Positions 1 to 7,674 of a DNA stretch of 64,000 bases are shown piece after piece (the first letter of the stretch is position 1; every line of letters begins with the position of its first letter). The position numbers and the translations under genes are program-made. Where the stretch lies: NCBI RefSeq assembly GCF_014204515.1, contig NZ_JACHLI010000010.1, positions 1-64,000 of the forward strand, read 5' to 3'. The notes under the pieces are model-generated. The model saw only the letters and a list, made by a program, of their open reading frames with translations, had not been told where the DNA came from and made no database searches. The DNA comes from Pseudomonas nitroreducens. GTDB taxonomy: Bacteria > Pseudomonadota > Gammaproteobacteria > Pseudomonadales > Pseudomonadaceae.

Positions 1-11
1 CAAGTTGAAGG

Positions 12-42
12 GACTGAGCCCCGTTCAATACAGGGCTCAGTC
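12..42. repeat. Perfect 10-bp inverted repeat
   Basis: Arms GACTGAGCCC (12-21) and GGGCTCAGTC (33-42) flank an 11-nt loop. No T-run follows, so it is not a clear intrinsic terminator. It lies just inside the window edge and may belong to the end of an element or gene to the left. Confidence 0.5.
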
Positions 43-69
43 ATTGGCAGCTTAGCGGCCCAGTCCAAC

Positions 70-94
70 TGTCCAACTTTCGGGGGTCAGTTCA
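70..94. mobile_element. Possible right end of an IS3-family element (remnant)
   Basis: This 25-nt stretch starts TG, ends CA and contains CAACTTTCGGGGGTCAGTTC. From memory it resembles the terminal repeats of many IS3-family insertion sequences. No transposase is visible in the 69 bases to its left, and the other end would lie outside the window. Weak call. Confidence 0.25.
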
Positions 95-152
95 ATCGCG
101 GGGCTTTTTTCATTCACCTGGCTTTTCAGATAGCAGATCAGGCAGCGGCGAC

Positions 153-761
153 TCAGGCAGCGGCAAACTGGCTGGCGATGCTCGCCTGGGCGCCAGCGAT
201 GGCGTTGCGGCGCGGCTCGTCACCATAGGCCAGGCCTTCGGCGCGGACGAACTCGATGTCCGTCACGCCGAGGAAGTTCAGCACCAGTTGCAGGTAGCTC
301 TCGTGGGCCTGGCCAGTCGGCTGGCCGGCGTGGATGCCACCGGCGGTGGACACGATGATCACCTTCTTGCCACCGGCCAGGCCGACCGGGCCGCTCTCGG
401 TGTAGCGGAAGGTCTTGCCGGCCACGGCGATGCGGTCGATCCAGGCCTTGAGCTGGCTGGGGATGGAGAAGTTGTACATCGGCGCGCCGATGACGATGGC
501 GTCGGCGGCGAGGAACTCCTCGATGCTCTTCTCGCCCAGTTCGGCTTCGTGCTTCTGGGCGGCGTCACGCAGCTCGGCCGGGGTGCCGGCGGCGACCAGG
601 CTGGCGGACGACAGGTGGCTGATGGCGTCAGCGGCCAGGTCGCGGTAGGTGACTTCGACGCCGGCTTCGGCGGCGGCCCAGGCAGCGACCAGTTCTGCGC
701 TCAGCTGACGGGAAGCGGAGTTGTCGCCAAGGATGCTCGAATCGATGTGCAGCAGTTTCAT
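153..761 (-). CDS. azoR: FMN-dependent NADH-azoreductase / quinone reductase
   Basis: A 202-residue cytosolic flavoprotein of the AzoR family, which uses NAD(P)H and FMN for two-electron reduction of quinones and azo compounds. The N-terminus MKLLHIDSSILGDNSASRQL is the family's FMN-phosphate loop region, and GAPMYNFSIPSQLKAWIDR lies in the flavodoxin-like core. The ATG at 761 is chosen because the protein then begins at the family start; the frame stays open further upstream but codes nothing recognisable there. It is divergent from a LysR regulator (start 894), the usual arrangement for a regulator controlling an azoR, so the 132-bp gap should hold both promoters. Several azoR paralogues are usual in Pseudomonas and I cannot say which this is. 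Confidence 0.88.
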   Translation of the reverse strand: MKLLHIDSSILGDNSASRQLSAELVAAWAAAEAGVEVTYRDLAADAISHLSSASLVAAGTPAELRDAAQKHEAELGEKSIEEFLAADAIVIGAPMYNFSIPSQLKAWIDRIAVAGKTFRYTESGPVGLAGGKKVIIVSTAGGIHAGQPTGQAHESYLQLVLNFLGVTDIEFVRAEGLAYGDEPRRNAIAGAQASIASQFAAA

Positions 762-893
762 GGGTGTTCTCCGAAAGAAGTGGCCAAGTGGGTTGGCGGA
801 AGAATTCGTCGTTGGGAGAAAGACTACGCATGTGGCCAATCCGCGATAAGTCGGCAAAAATGTGACGATTCGTCTTACCAGCAGGACAATCCC

Positions 894-1799
894 ATGCAGG
901 ACCTCAACGATCTCTTCTATTTCGCCAAGGTGGTGGAAGCCGGCGGATTCGCCGCCGCCGGGCGCCTGCTGGGGCTGCCCAAGTCGCGGCTGTCGCGGCG
1001 GGTGGCGGAGCTGGAGACGCGCCTGGGGGTGCGTCTGCTGCAGCGCACCACGCGCAAACTGGCCCTCACCGACCTGGGCGAGCGCTATTACCGGCACTGC
1101 CAGGCGATGCTGGTGGAAGCGGAAATGGCCGACGAGGTGGTCGCCCAGCTCAGCGCCGAGCCGCGCGGGCGGGTGAAGCTGTCCTGTCCGGTTGCCCTGG
1201 CGGAGACCTCGCTCAACGACATGCTGCCGGGATTTCTCGCCGCCTACCCGCAGGTGAACCTGGAACTGCTGCTGACCAACCGCCGCGTCGACCTGCTCAA
1301 TGAAGGCGTCGACATCGCGCTGCGCGTACGGGCGCCGGGGGATGAGGACCTGTCACTGATTTCCCGCCGCCTGCGCACGGCGAAGACCGCCCTGGTGGCC
1401 GCTCCGGCGCTGCTCGCCGGGCAGCGGCCCAGCACGCCGGAAGACCTGGCCAACCTCCCCGTGCTCGGCTCCCTGGAAAGCGACCGCAAGGTGCACCTGA
1501 AACTCCACGGCCCCGGCGGCGCGATCCGCGAGGTCGCCCTGGAGGCGCGGCTGGCGGTGGAGGACTTCAACCTGCGCAAGAACGTGGCGCTGGCGGGCCT
1601 GGGTGTGACGGTGCTGCCGCTGCACTACTGCTCGGAGGAACTGGCCGATGGCCGCTTGGTGCTGGTGCTGCCCGAGTGGAGCGAGCCGGAAGCCTTCCTG
1701 CAGGCGGTCTACCCGCATCGGCGCGGCGTCCTGCCGGCGGTGCGGGCGCTGCTGGATTACCTGGCCGAAGGTTTCGCCAAGGATGACTGGCCGATCTGA
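894..1799 (+). CDS. LysR-family transcriptional regulator
   Basis: A 301-residue LysR-type regulator. The N-terminal winged helix (about residues 1-60) includes FAAAGRLLGLPKSRLSRRVA, followed by a substrate-binding domain to about residue 295. The AAGRLLGLPKSRLSRRVAEL pattern is typical of the large CrgA/AaeR-like subgroup of Pseudomonas. The ATG at 894 puts the helix-turn-helix at the expected distance from the N-terminus. Divergence from azoR suggests it controls azoR and itself in response to a quinone or other electrophile, but that is inference. It converges with the DUF1294 gene with only 9 bp between the stops. Confidence 0.85.
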   Translation: MQDLNDLFYFAKVVEAGGFAAAGRLLGLPKSRLSRRVAELETRLGVRLLQRTTRKLALTDLGERYYRHCQAMLVEAEMADEVVAQLSAEPRGRVKLSCPVALAETSLNDMLPGFLAAYPQVNLELLLTNRRVDLLNEGVDIALRVRAPGDEDLSLISRRLRTAKTALVAAPALLAGQRPSTPEDLANLPVLGSLESDRKVHLKLHGPGGAIREVALEARLAVEDFNLRKNVALAGLGVTVLPLHYCSEELADGRLVLVLPEWSEPEAFLQAVYPHRRGVLPAVRALLDYLAEGFAKDDWPI

Positions 1800-1808
1800 G
1801 CTGCGCGC

Positions 1809-2531
1809 TCAGACGGGGCCTGCGCCCACGCCCAGCAGGACACCGACCCAACCCAGCAGGCGCCCGCCGCTGAGCCAGTCGATCCAGAACAGCTGGTGCA
1901 GCGCCACGATGGCCCAGAACACCAGCTGGAACGACAGTTTGCGGGTCTTGTGGCGGAATACCTGTTGGGCCAGGAAGGCGCCAGGCCAGCCGCCGAGCAG
2001 CTCCAGCAGGTGCAGGCTGCTTTCCGGAGTGCGCCACAGTCCCTGTTCGGCCTTGCGCTTGTCGCGCCAGTAGGCGAGGAAAGCGAGGACGCTGAACAGT
2101 GGATAGAGCAGCAGGAACCAGACGAAGTAGTGATCTTTCAGCCAGAGCACCGAGCCGATGACGGGCAACGCCAGCAGCACGGCCAGGACCGGCAGCGAGC
2201 GTCCCAGGGAGCGCTTGGGCGCACTGGGGAAGGCTACCTCGCGGCCGCTGCGGGCCCGCTCGCGGGTGGCAGCGGCGGCCGGCTTGCGGCGAATGGCCGG
2301 CGCGTCGATGGCCAGCCCGGCCAGCCGGGCGTGCTCGGCGCGCGGCCTGCCGTCCTTGCTGACGCCCTCGACGTAGCACACCTGGTCGCCGCTGACGGGG
2401 CGGCGGTCGCCACGAAACGCCGAAATATGCAGGAAGACGTCCTGGCTGCCGGACTGCGGACGGATGAAGCCGAAGCCCTTGTCGTCGTCCCAGCGACTCA
2501 CTACACCGTTCTTTTCCACGCTCGCTCGCAC
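1809..2531 (-). CDS. Cold-shock domain fused to DUF1294 membrane protein
   Basis: A 240-residue two-part protein. Residues 1-65 form a cold-shock (OB-fold) domain with the RNP-like motifs GFGFIRP and DVFLHIS, which bind single-stranded nucleic acid in this family. A basic, proline-rich linker follows (about 70-105). The C-terminal half has three or four hydrophobic segments and the DUF1294 pattern LAYWRDKRKAEQGLWRTPE. The fusion is common in Pseudomonas, but its role is not known to me. The gene starts 4 bp after the end of uppP on the same strand, so the two are probably co-transcribed, uppP first. Confidence 0.82.
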   Translation of the reverse strand: MRASVEKNGVVSRWDDDKGFGFIRPQSGSQDVFLHISAFRGDRRPVSGDQVCYVEGVSKDGRPRAEHARLAGLAIDAPAIRRKPAAAATRERARSGREVAFPSAPKRSLGRSLPVLAVLLALPVIGSVLWLKDHYFVWFLLLYPLFSVLAFLAYWRDKRKAEQGLWRTPESSLHLLELLGGWPGAFLAQQVFRHKTRKLSFQLVFWAIVALHQLFWIDWLSGGRLLGWVGVLLGVGAGPV

Positions 2532-2535
2532 CAGA

Positions 2536-3366
2536 TCAGGGTTTCGCGCTGCTCCAGTCGATCAGGTGGAATTGCCAGGTCGCCAGGATCAGCAGGCCGA
2601 ACACGATACGGTACCAGGCGAAGGCCGCATAGCTGTGGTTGGCGATGAACTTGAGCAGGCCGCGCACGGCAATCATCGCGAAGATGAACGAGGTGACGAA
2701 GCCGACGGCGAACACCGGCAGGTCGGACGGCAGGAACACGTCGCGGTACTTGTAGCCCGAATACACCGCCGCACCGACCATGGTCGGCATCGCCAGGAAG
2801 AACGAGAACTCGGTGGCGGCCTTGCGCGACAGGCCGAACAGCAGGCCGCCGATGATCGTGGCGCCGGAGCGCGAGGTGCCCGGAATCAGCGCCAGGCACT
2901 GGCAGCAGCCGACCTTCAGGGCTTGCTTCCAGGTCATGTCGTCGACGCTTTCGGCGTGCACCCGGTGCTGGCGCTTCTCCGCCCAGAGCATGATCACGCC
3001 ACCCACCACCAGGGCCACCGCCACGGTGATCGGGTTGAACAGGTAGTGGTGGATGTAGTCGGCGAAGGCCACGCCCAGGACCACGGCCGGGAAGAAGGCG
3101 ATCAGCAGGTTGACGGTGAAACGCTGCGCCTTGCGCTGGGTCGGCAGCCCGCAGACGATCTCGAGGATCTTTCGACGGAACTCCCAGACAACGGCGAGGA
3201 TCGCCGCCAATTGGATGATGATGTTGAAGGCTTCGGCACGTTCGCCACCGAAGCCGATGAGGTCGGCGACGATGATCTGGTGACCGGTACTGGAAATCGG
3301 CAGGAACTCGGTCAGCCCCTCGACGACGCCCAGGATGAAGGCCTGGAAGGCGCTCCACAAATCCAT
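2536..3366 (-). CDS. uppP: Undecaprenyl-diphosphatase
   Basis: A 276-residue polytopic inner-membrane enzyme (BacA/UppP) that dephosphorylates undecaprenyl diphosphate to recycle the lipid carrier for peptidoglycan and O-antigen synthesis. Overexpression gives bacitracin resistance in other bacteria. Two signature stretches are clear: EGLTEFLPISSTGHQIIVA near residue 20 (conserved Glu plus SSTGH) and PGTSRSGATIIGG near residue 163 (the catalytic Ser/Arg loop). The protein is close to the family length of 265-280. Start at 3366: ATG followed by DLWSAFQAFILGVVEGLTEF. It is first in a likely two-gene operon with the cold-shock/DUF1294 gene. Confidence 0.95.
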   Translation of the reverse strand: MDLWSAFQAFILGVVEGLTEFLPISSTGHQIIVADLIGFGGERAEAFNIIIQLAAILAVVWEFRRKILEIVCGLPTQRKAQRFTVNLLIAFFPAVVLGVAFADYIHHYLFNPITVAVALVVGGVIMLWAEKRQHRVHAESVDDMTWKQALKVGCCQCLALIPGTSRSGATIIGGLLFGLSRKAATEFSFFLAMPTMVGAAVYSGYKYRDVFLPSDLPVFAVGFVTSFIFAMIAVRGLLKFIANHSYAAFAWYRIVFGLLILATWQFHLIDWSSAKP

Positions 3367-3640
3367 ACTGCACTTCCCCCGCGAGGCACGCTGGCTCGCC
3401 TGTTTCTAATGATAGGGCCCGGTCGCTGGACAGGGCCTGCAGCTCCCGGCTCGTGAGCGCCGGGGCGGCGCCGGCATGCTAATGCATTGGGCGCTGATTG
3501 CTACGCATGTCACGAAAATTTCGCATCTGGATGCCTCGTCAGTCGATGGGTTGGCAGCTTCGACGAGACGATTTCGTCACGCGTGCAGCAGACAACCGCC
3601 GAACGTCCGGGTTCGCCCTGCCGAACAGAAAGGCTAATTC

Positions 3641-3668
3641 GTTGAATTTCAACAGGTACTTGAGTACC
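3641..3668. promoter_or_regulatory. Two adjacent perfect palindromes upstream of fap
   Basis: GTTGAA-T-TTCAAC (3641-3653) is followed two bases later by GGTACT-TG-AGTACC (3655-3668). They lie in the 635-bp gap between uppP and fapA, about 280 bp upstream of the proposed sigma-54 promoter, a reasonable distance for an upstream activator site. No protein can be assigned. Otherwise I see nothing coding in 3367-3904. Confidence 0.35.
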
Positions 3669-3904
3669 AGAAAGCCTCCGCAAGTCCCTTCTGTGTTAGC
3701 CCCGCGTTACAACCGAACCACCCTCTAACGCAGGCGCCGCGCGACTTCGGCCTGCCCATCCAAAGTTGTGTATCAGCGGCGAAACAGAATCTGCGTCAGC
3801 CGTGATCCAGCCCCCGTCCCAAGGCCCCCGCCGGCTTTGGCACGGCCGTCCTGTATCGCCGACGAAACACCCGCCCCCGGATGGATCATGGGGTCTTTGC
3901 GCAA

Positions 3905-3923
3905 GCCATTGATTCGCAATGGC
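3905..3923. promoter_or_regulatory. 7-bp inverted repeat next to the fap promoter
   Basis: GCCATTG-ATTCG-CAATGGC is a perfect 7+5+7 inverted repeat that ends 11 bp before the proposed -24 element. It could be an operator or a binding site for a bending protein. It is close for a classical enhancer, so repression or co-regulation is also possible. Confidence 0.4.
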
Positions 3924-3933
3924 AATGCAAAAG

Positions 3934-3949
3934 CGGCACGGCAACTGCT
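3934..3949 (+). promoter_or_regulatory. Sigma-54 (RpoN) promoter candidate for fapABCDEF
   Basis: The sequence CGGCACGGCAACTGCT fits the -24/-12 consensus TGGCACG-N4-TTGCW at all but two positions, with the invariant GG (3935-3936) and GC (3947-3948) exactly 10 nt apart. Transcription would start near 3960, giving an untranslated leader of about 40 nt before the fapA ATG at 4002. A sigma-54 activator gene lies 1.4 kb beyond the operon. Confidence 0.6.
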
Positions 3950-4001
3950 CCTTCCTGGTACCGCTGGTTAGGGCTCAGCGCACCAAGAAGGAACCGCCAT
4001 C

Positions 4002-4454
4002 ATGGGGAACATCGACTCAAGGATCGTCGGTCTATTCGTCACGCTCACCTGCGCCGTGGCCAGCGTCCCGCTGTGCTCCACCGCCAGTGCCGGGGACGGC
4101 ACCATCGTCCTGCAACGCCAGGTCCAGCCTCGCGTCGCCACCCGGCCGACCGACATTCCCGACCCTAATCCGATCACCGTCAATCCGAACATTTCCGAAC
4201 AGATCGTGCGCCAGACCGGCAATGCCGAGTTGAGCGACAGCGATTTCGCTGGCGTCACCAGCGGCTCCAGCCTGGAACGCCACATCATGCCCGGCGGCCA
4301 ACTGGTCGGCATGGACAACGGCGCCAACCAGAGCCTCAACGGCAGCAGCATGGGCGCCGGCGCGGCCGGCGGTGGTGCCGGCATCTCCAACTCGGTGAAC
4401 CGCACCGTCCAGCAGGGCCTCTCGCCGCTGCGCATGCTGACGGGGGATCGCTGA
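4002..4454 (+). CDS. fapA: Functional amyloid system protein FapA
   Basis: A 150-residue secreted protein and the first gene of the fap operon. In other Pseudomonas, FapA is a periplasmic or chaperone-like factor affecting how FapB and FapC are distributed in the fibre. A signal peptide runs to about residue 30, ending around STASAG. The mature part carries the FapA-type segment NPNISEQIVRQTGNAEL and a Gly/Ala/Ser-rich stretch near residues 108-125. The ATG is preceded by AAGGAA. The stop is one base from the fapB start, so the two are tightly coupled. Assignment rests on position at the head of a complete fapA-F set and on the length. Confidence 0.88.
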   Translation: MGNIDSRIVGLFVTLTCAVASVPLCSTASAGDGTIVLQRQVQPRVATRPTDIPDPNPITVNPNISEQIVRQTGNAELSDSDFAGVTSGSSLERHIMPGGQLVGMDNGANQSLNGSSMGAGAAGGGAGISNSVNRTVQQGLSPLRMLTGDR

Positions 4455-4455
4455 G

Positions 4456-5034
4456 ATGAATACCCGCCTGCTCGTCCTGCCCCTCCTGCTCTGCTCAGCC
4501 TCCGCCTTCAGCGCCGATCCTTCGACGATCAACAACGCCAGCATCGACAACGCGGTGCGCAATTACCGCGGCGTGGCCAGCGTGAACCAGGCGGCCGGCG
4601 ATGAGCAGCAGCAGAGCAACGCCCGCGCCATCGCCATCGGTACCAACGCCCAGGCCACCACCGTGGTGCGCCAGAACGCCAATACCCATGTCGATCTCAG
4701 CCAGGCCGCGTCCGCCAGCATCAACGGCAACGCCTTCTCCAACGGCAACGGTGCCCTGGGCGTGAACCAGGCGGCCGGGGCCTCCAACCAGCAAGTGAAC
4801 GCCATGCGGATCAGCGTCAGCGCCATCCCGCAGAGCGTCGATGACAGCGTGCTTTCCCAGCAGAACGTCGCGCTGCCAGTGAACTCAGGCTCATCGGACT
4901 CCACCACGGGTAGCCGGCAGGTCGTCACCAGCGACCAGGCCTTTGCCGGCAGCCGGGGTGTGGTCCAGGTGAGCCAGAGCGCCGGGGTCGGCAATCGAAT
5001 TGCCAACACCCTGAGCATCCGGGTCGCGGATTGA
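4456..5034 (+). CDS. fapB: Minor amyloid subunit / nucleator FapB
   Basis: A 192-residue secreted amyloid protein regarded as nucleator of FapC polymerisation. A signal peptide ends around residue 20 (ASAFSA). Three imperfect amyloid repeats follow, near residues 27-61, 83-121 and 156-190, each with the core GVxVNQAAGxxNQQxNAxxI: ASVNQAAGDEQQQSNARAI, LGVNQAAGASNQQVNAMRI and the more divergent QVSQSAGVGNRIANTLSI. The third repeat lacks the Gln pair. Length and three-repeat organisation match known FapB proteins. Translation starts one base after the fapA stop. Confidence 0.92.
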   Translation: MNTRLLVLPLLLCSASAFSADPSTINNASIDNAVRNYRGVASVNQAAGDEQQQSNARAIAIGTNAQATTVVRQNANTHVDLSQAASASINGNAFSNGNGALGVNQAAGASNQQVNAMRISVSAIPQSVDDSVLSQQNVALPVNSGSSDSTTGSRQVVTSDQAFAGSRGVVQVSQSAGVGNRIANTLSIRVAD

Positions 5035-5089
5035 CCCAAGCCAACTCCTAAAACACTAAACACGCCAAACAAAGCAAAGGAGATACACC

Positions 5090-6085
5090 ATGAAACCGAC
5101 AATGGCTCTCAAGCCCCTGGTATTCGCTGTGGCAGCGATCATGGCTGTAGCAGTGCACGCGGATAACCGTAACAACAACAACGGGCATGGCCATGGCAAT
5201 GGTCATGAACAACATCAACCCAAGCCTGTGTATGACCCCTACAAGGACCCGCGGATCGAAGCTGGCGCCAGCGCCACGGTGGAAGACTCCCAGATGAGTT
5301 CGGACAACGTGGTGATCAACCAGGGCACCAAGAACACCGCCACCATTGACGGATCTCTGGGGAGAGCATCCGGCAACGTGGGGGTCAACGCCGCGGCCGG
5401 CGACATGAACCAGCAGGCCAACGCTGCCGCCCTGGCTACCGCCGATGAGAAATTCATCTTCGGTACCGCCTACGCTTCCACCAGCGTGACCCAGGACAAC
5501 ACCGCCAACCAGGCGTGGAACTTCTCCACCACCAACAAGGCCACCCTGAGCAACTCGGCCAACGGCGCCTCGGGTAACGTCGGTATCAACGTGGCCTCCG
5601 GCAACTACAACCAACAGAAAAACGACATGGCAGCCGCCGTATCCGGTGGCCGTTCTGCCGACTCCTACAGCGGCGCCGAGCAGACTTCCACCGGCAACGG
5701 TGTAGCCAACGCCGCCCTGGCCACCTACGACAAGGAAACTCTGAAGACCGAGTTCCGTGCCCACGGTACCTACAAGGGTGCTGGCGTAGGGGTGGTGGTG
5801 GACGACTCCGGTCGTAGCGGTGGTCGTGACGACCGTCATGGCAGCAGCAAACCGGACCTCGATCCGCTGTTCTTCGTCGAGGCCGGCACTGTCGACCTGC
5901 GTGGCCAGGCTACCTCCCAGGTCCTGGTGCAATCGGGCTGGAAAGACCCGGTCAAGAACGACGCCAGCATGACCAATTCGCTGAACAACGTGTCGGGTAA
6001 CGTTGGTGCGAACATCGCTGCCGGTGTCGGCAACCAGCAGAGCAACTCGCTGTCCATCGCCGCAGGTTGCAAATCCTGCCTGTAA
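5090..6085 (+). CDS. fapC: Major functional amyloid fibre subunit FapC
   Basis: A 331-residue secreted protein, the main component of Fap amyloid fibres in biofilm matrix. The signal peptide ends at VHA (24). An unusual Asn/His-rich tract follows (residues 25-45, with GHGHGNGHEQHQ). Three repeats sit near residues 83-117, 151-184 and 291-324, each with SGNVGxNxAxGxxNQQxN. The linker between repeats 1 and 2 is about 33 residues and that between 2 and 3 about 107, so length is added mainly in the second linker, as in other Fap systems. The C-terminus ends CKSCL, the conserved CxxC at 327-330. A strong AAGGAG lies 7 nt before the ATG. A stable hairpin follows the stop. Confidence 0.95.
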   Translation: MKPTMALKPLVFAVAAIMAVAVHADNRNNNNGHGHGNGHEQHQPKPVYDPYKDPRIEAGASATVEDSQMSSDNVVINQGTKNTATIDGSLGRASGNVGVNAAAGDMNQQANAAALATADEKFIFGTAYASTSVTQDNTANQAWNFSTTNKATLSNSANGASGNVGINVASGNYNQQKNDMAAAVSGGRSADSYSGAEQTSTGNGVANAALATYDKETLKTEFRAHGTYKGAGVGVVVDDSGRSGGRDDRHGSSKPDLDPLFFVEAGTVDLRGQATSQVLVQSGWKDPVKNDASMTNSLNNVSGNVGANIAAGVGNQQSNSLSIAAGCKSCL

Positions 6086-6104
6086 GCGATCCAGCGTAGC
6101 ACCT

Positions 6105-6128
6105 GGAGGCTCCGGCAACGGAGCCTCC
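6105..6128 (+). promoter_or_regulatory. Intra-operon GCAA-tetraloop hairpin after fapC
   Basis: A perfect 10-bp stem, GGAGGCTCCG / CGGAGCCTCC, is closed by a GCAA (GNRA) tetraloop, 20 nt after the fapC stop and 33 nt before fapD. Only TT follows, so it should be a leaky terminator or a 3' stabiliser. It would keep the fibre subunit mRNA more abundant than fapDEF. Confidence 0.65.
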
Positions 6129-6160
6129 TTCTCCCGAGCCGACCCCCAGGCGTCACGATC

Positions 6161-6841
6161 ATGCGTACGTCCGCCCTGCTTTTGCTCGCCCTCCTTTCGC
6201 TCACGACTCAGGCCGCGCAACTCCCCTTCGCCATTCTTCCCGGCGGCACCATGGCCTACAAGCACGTCGAGAGCATCCGCGAGCGCAAGTTCAGCAACCT
6301 GGTCCAGCAGAAGACCGACTTCAGCTGCGGCGCCGCCGCGCTGGCGACGATCCTCCGCCAGGCCTACGCGCTGGACGTGGACGAGGAATTCGTGATCAAG
6401 GGCATGCTGGTCCGCGCCGACCCCGATCTGGTACGCACCCAGGGCTTCTCGATGCTGGACATGAAGTCCTACCTCGAAGCCATCGGCATGCGCGCCCGTG
6501 GTTATCGCATCCCGGCGTCCTCTCTGGAGAAGCTGACGATCCCGGTGATAGTGCTGATGGACATCCGTGGCTACAAGCATTTCGTGGTGATGCAGCGGGC
6601 CTACAAGGGCTACGTCTACATCGGTGATCCGGTGCTGGGCCACAAGCGCTTCACCCAGGAAGACTTTCTCAAAGGCTGGAACGGCATCATCTTCGCCGTC
6701 ATCGGTCCGGGCTACGAACAGGCCAACGCCCTGATGAATCCGCCCGACCCGCTGACCGCCAAGGACCGACTCAATGCCTTCCGCCCGGTCAAGGATGCGG
6801 AACTCATGGAATTCGGCTTCATCCAGAGCGACTTCCTCTGA
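6161..6841 (+). CDS. fapD: C39-like cysteine protease FapD
   Basis: A 226-residue predicted periplasmic protease of the peptidase C39 fold, required for Fap export in studied systems. A signal peptide covers about residues 1-19. Catalytic residues are visible: Cys56 in TDFSCGAAALATIL, His140 in RGYKHFVVMQ and Asp156 in YIGDPVLGHK. Unlike ABC-exporter C39 domains it has no ATPase or membrane domain. The start ATG has a poor ribosome binding site, and with the hairpin before it this predicts low expression relative to fapC. The stop lies 44 nt before fapE. Confidence 0.92.
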   Translation: MRTSALLLLALLSLTTQAAQLPFAILPGGTMAYKHVESIRERKFSNLVQQKTDFSCGAAALATILRQAYALDVDEEFVIKGMLVRADPDLVRTQGFSMLDMKSYLEAIGMRARGYRIPASSLEKLTIPVIVLMDIRGYKHFVVMQRAYKGYVYIGDPVLGHKRFTQEDFLKGWNGIIFAVIGPGYEQANALMNPPDPLTAKDRLNAFRPVKDAELMEFGFIQSDFL

Positions 6842-6885
6842 CCGAACCAGAACGGAAGGCAGGAGTCCTTCCGGGGAGAAAAACA

Positions 6886-7620
6886 ATGAAAGCGATGCCA
6901 CTGCTCGCCGCCAGCTGCCTGCTGGCCTGCCTGCCGGTCCAGGCAGAAAGCGTCTTCAAGCCGATCGAGCTGCATGATCAGGAGCTGGCCCAACTTCGCG
7001 GCAAGTACGTGATGCCTGGCCGGGTCATCAGCTTCGGCATCGTCATGAGCAGTACCTGGAAGAATGCCGTGGGCGACAACATCGGCGCCAAGGTCAGCAT
7101 GCAGGTCCAGGAATCCACGATCAAACCGCAGTTCTACGTCTCCACCATCGACGAGAAAGGCAACGGCGCAACGCCGGCCGCCGGCACCGGCACGGTGACC
7201 GGGGGCGCGGGTCTGAGCCAGACCCAGGGCGTCACCCAGAGCGTGCGCTCGGCGGGCGACTACAACACCGCCTCCAACAACGTCAGCATCGACGTCAAGG
7301 AAGCCAACCAGGCGCCGGTGGTGGCCCAGCAGGGCACCCCGCTCGACGGCCCGGTCAGCGCCAGCAACGGCGCCGGCACCGTCAGCGTCAACCCGGGCAA
7401 CGGCGGTATCCAGATGGCGATCAACGCCAATGGCCAGGGCAGCAGCATGCAGCAGCTGGCCGCAGGCGGCCTGCTGCAGGCCGCCCAGATGATCGGCGGC
7501 AACAATGCCGTCAACAACGTCGCGCAGCTGAGCGTGGTGCTGCGAAACAACCTTCCGTCGACTGGTGCGCTGGACTGCAATCTGGATCAGCTCAAAGGGC
7601 TACGCACCATGGGAATGTGA
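6886..7620 (+). CDS. fapE: Fap amyloid accessory/minor fibre component FapE
   Basis: A 244-residue secreted protein. FapE is found in small amount in Fap fibres and is thought to be a capping or export-related component. The signal peptide ends near VQA (19-20). The N-terminal part FKPIELHDQELAQLRGKYVM is the conserved FapE opening. The middle is rich in Gly/Ala/Asn with short amyloid-like SVxVxPGNGG and AINANGQG segments. Only one cysteine remains in the mature protein (GALDCNLDQLKGL), near the C-terminus. The start has a good GGGGAG site. Confidence 0.88.
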   Translation: MKAMPLLAASCLLACLPVQAESVFKPIELHDQELAQLRGKYVMPGRVISFGIVMSSTWKNAVGDNIGAKVSMQVQESTIKPQFYVSTIDEKGNGATPAAGTGTVTGGAGLSQTQGVTQSVRSAGDYNTASNNVSIDVKEANQAPVVAQQGTPLDGPVSASNGAGTVSVNPGNGGIQMAINANGQGSSMQQLAAGGLLQAAQMIGGNNAVNNVAQLSVVLRNNLPSTGALDCNLDQLKGLRTMGM

Positions 7621-7674
7621 TCTACGCTCACGTGCGACTGTGAAGTCCAACCTATAAGTCAAGGACAGCGCGCC

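Noticed and set aside
12..42. Intrinsic terminator
   Set aside because: Good stem, but no T-run follows and the upstream gene is outside the window.
5048..6901. A 617-codon minus-strand frame over fapC-fapD
   Set aside because: It spans two convincing sense genes and the hairpin between them, has no start context and no recognisable domain.
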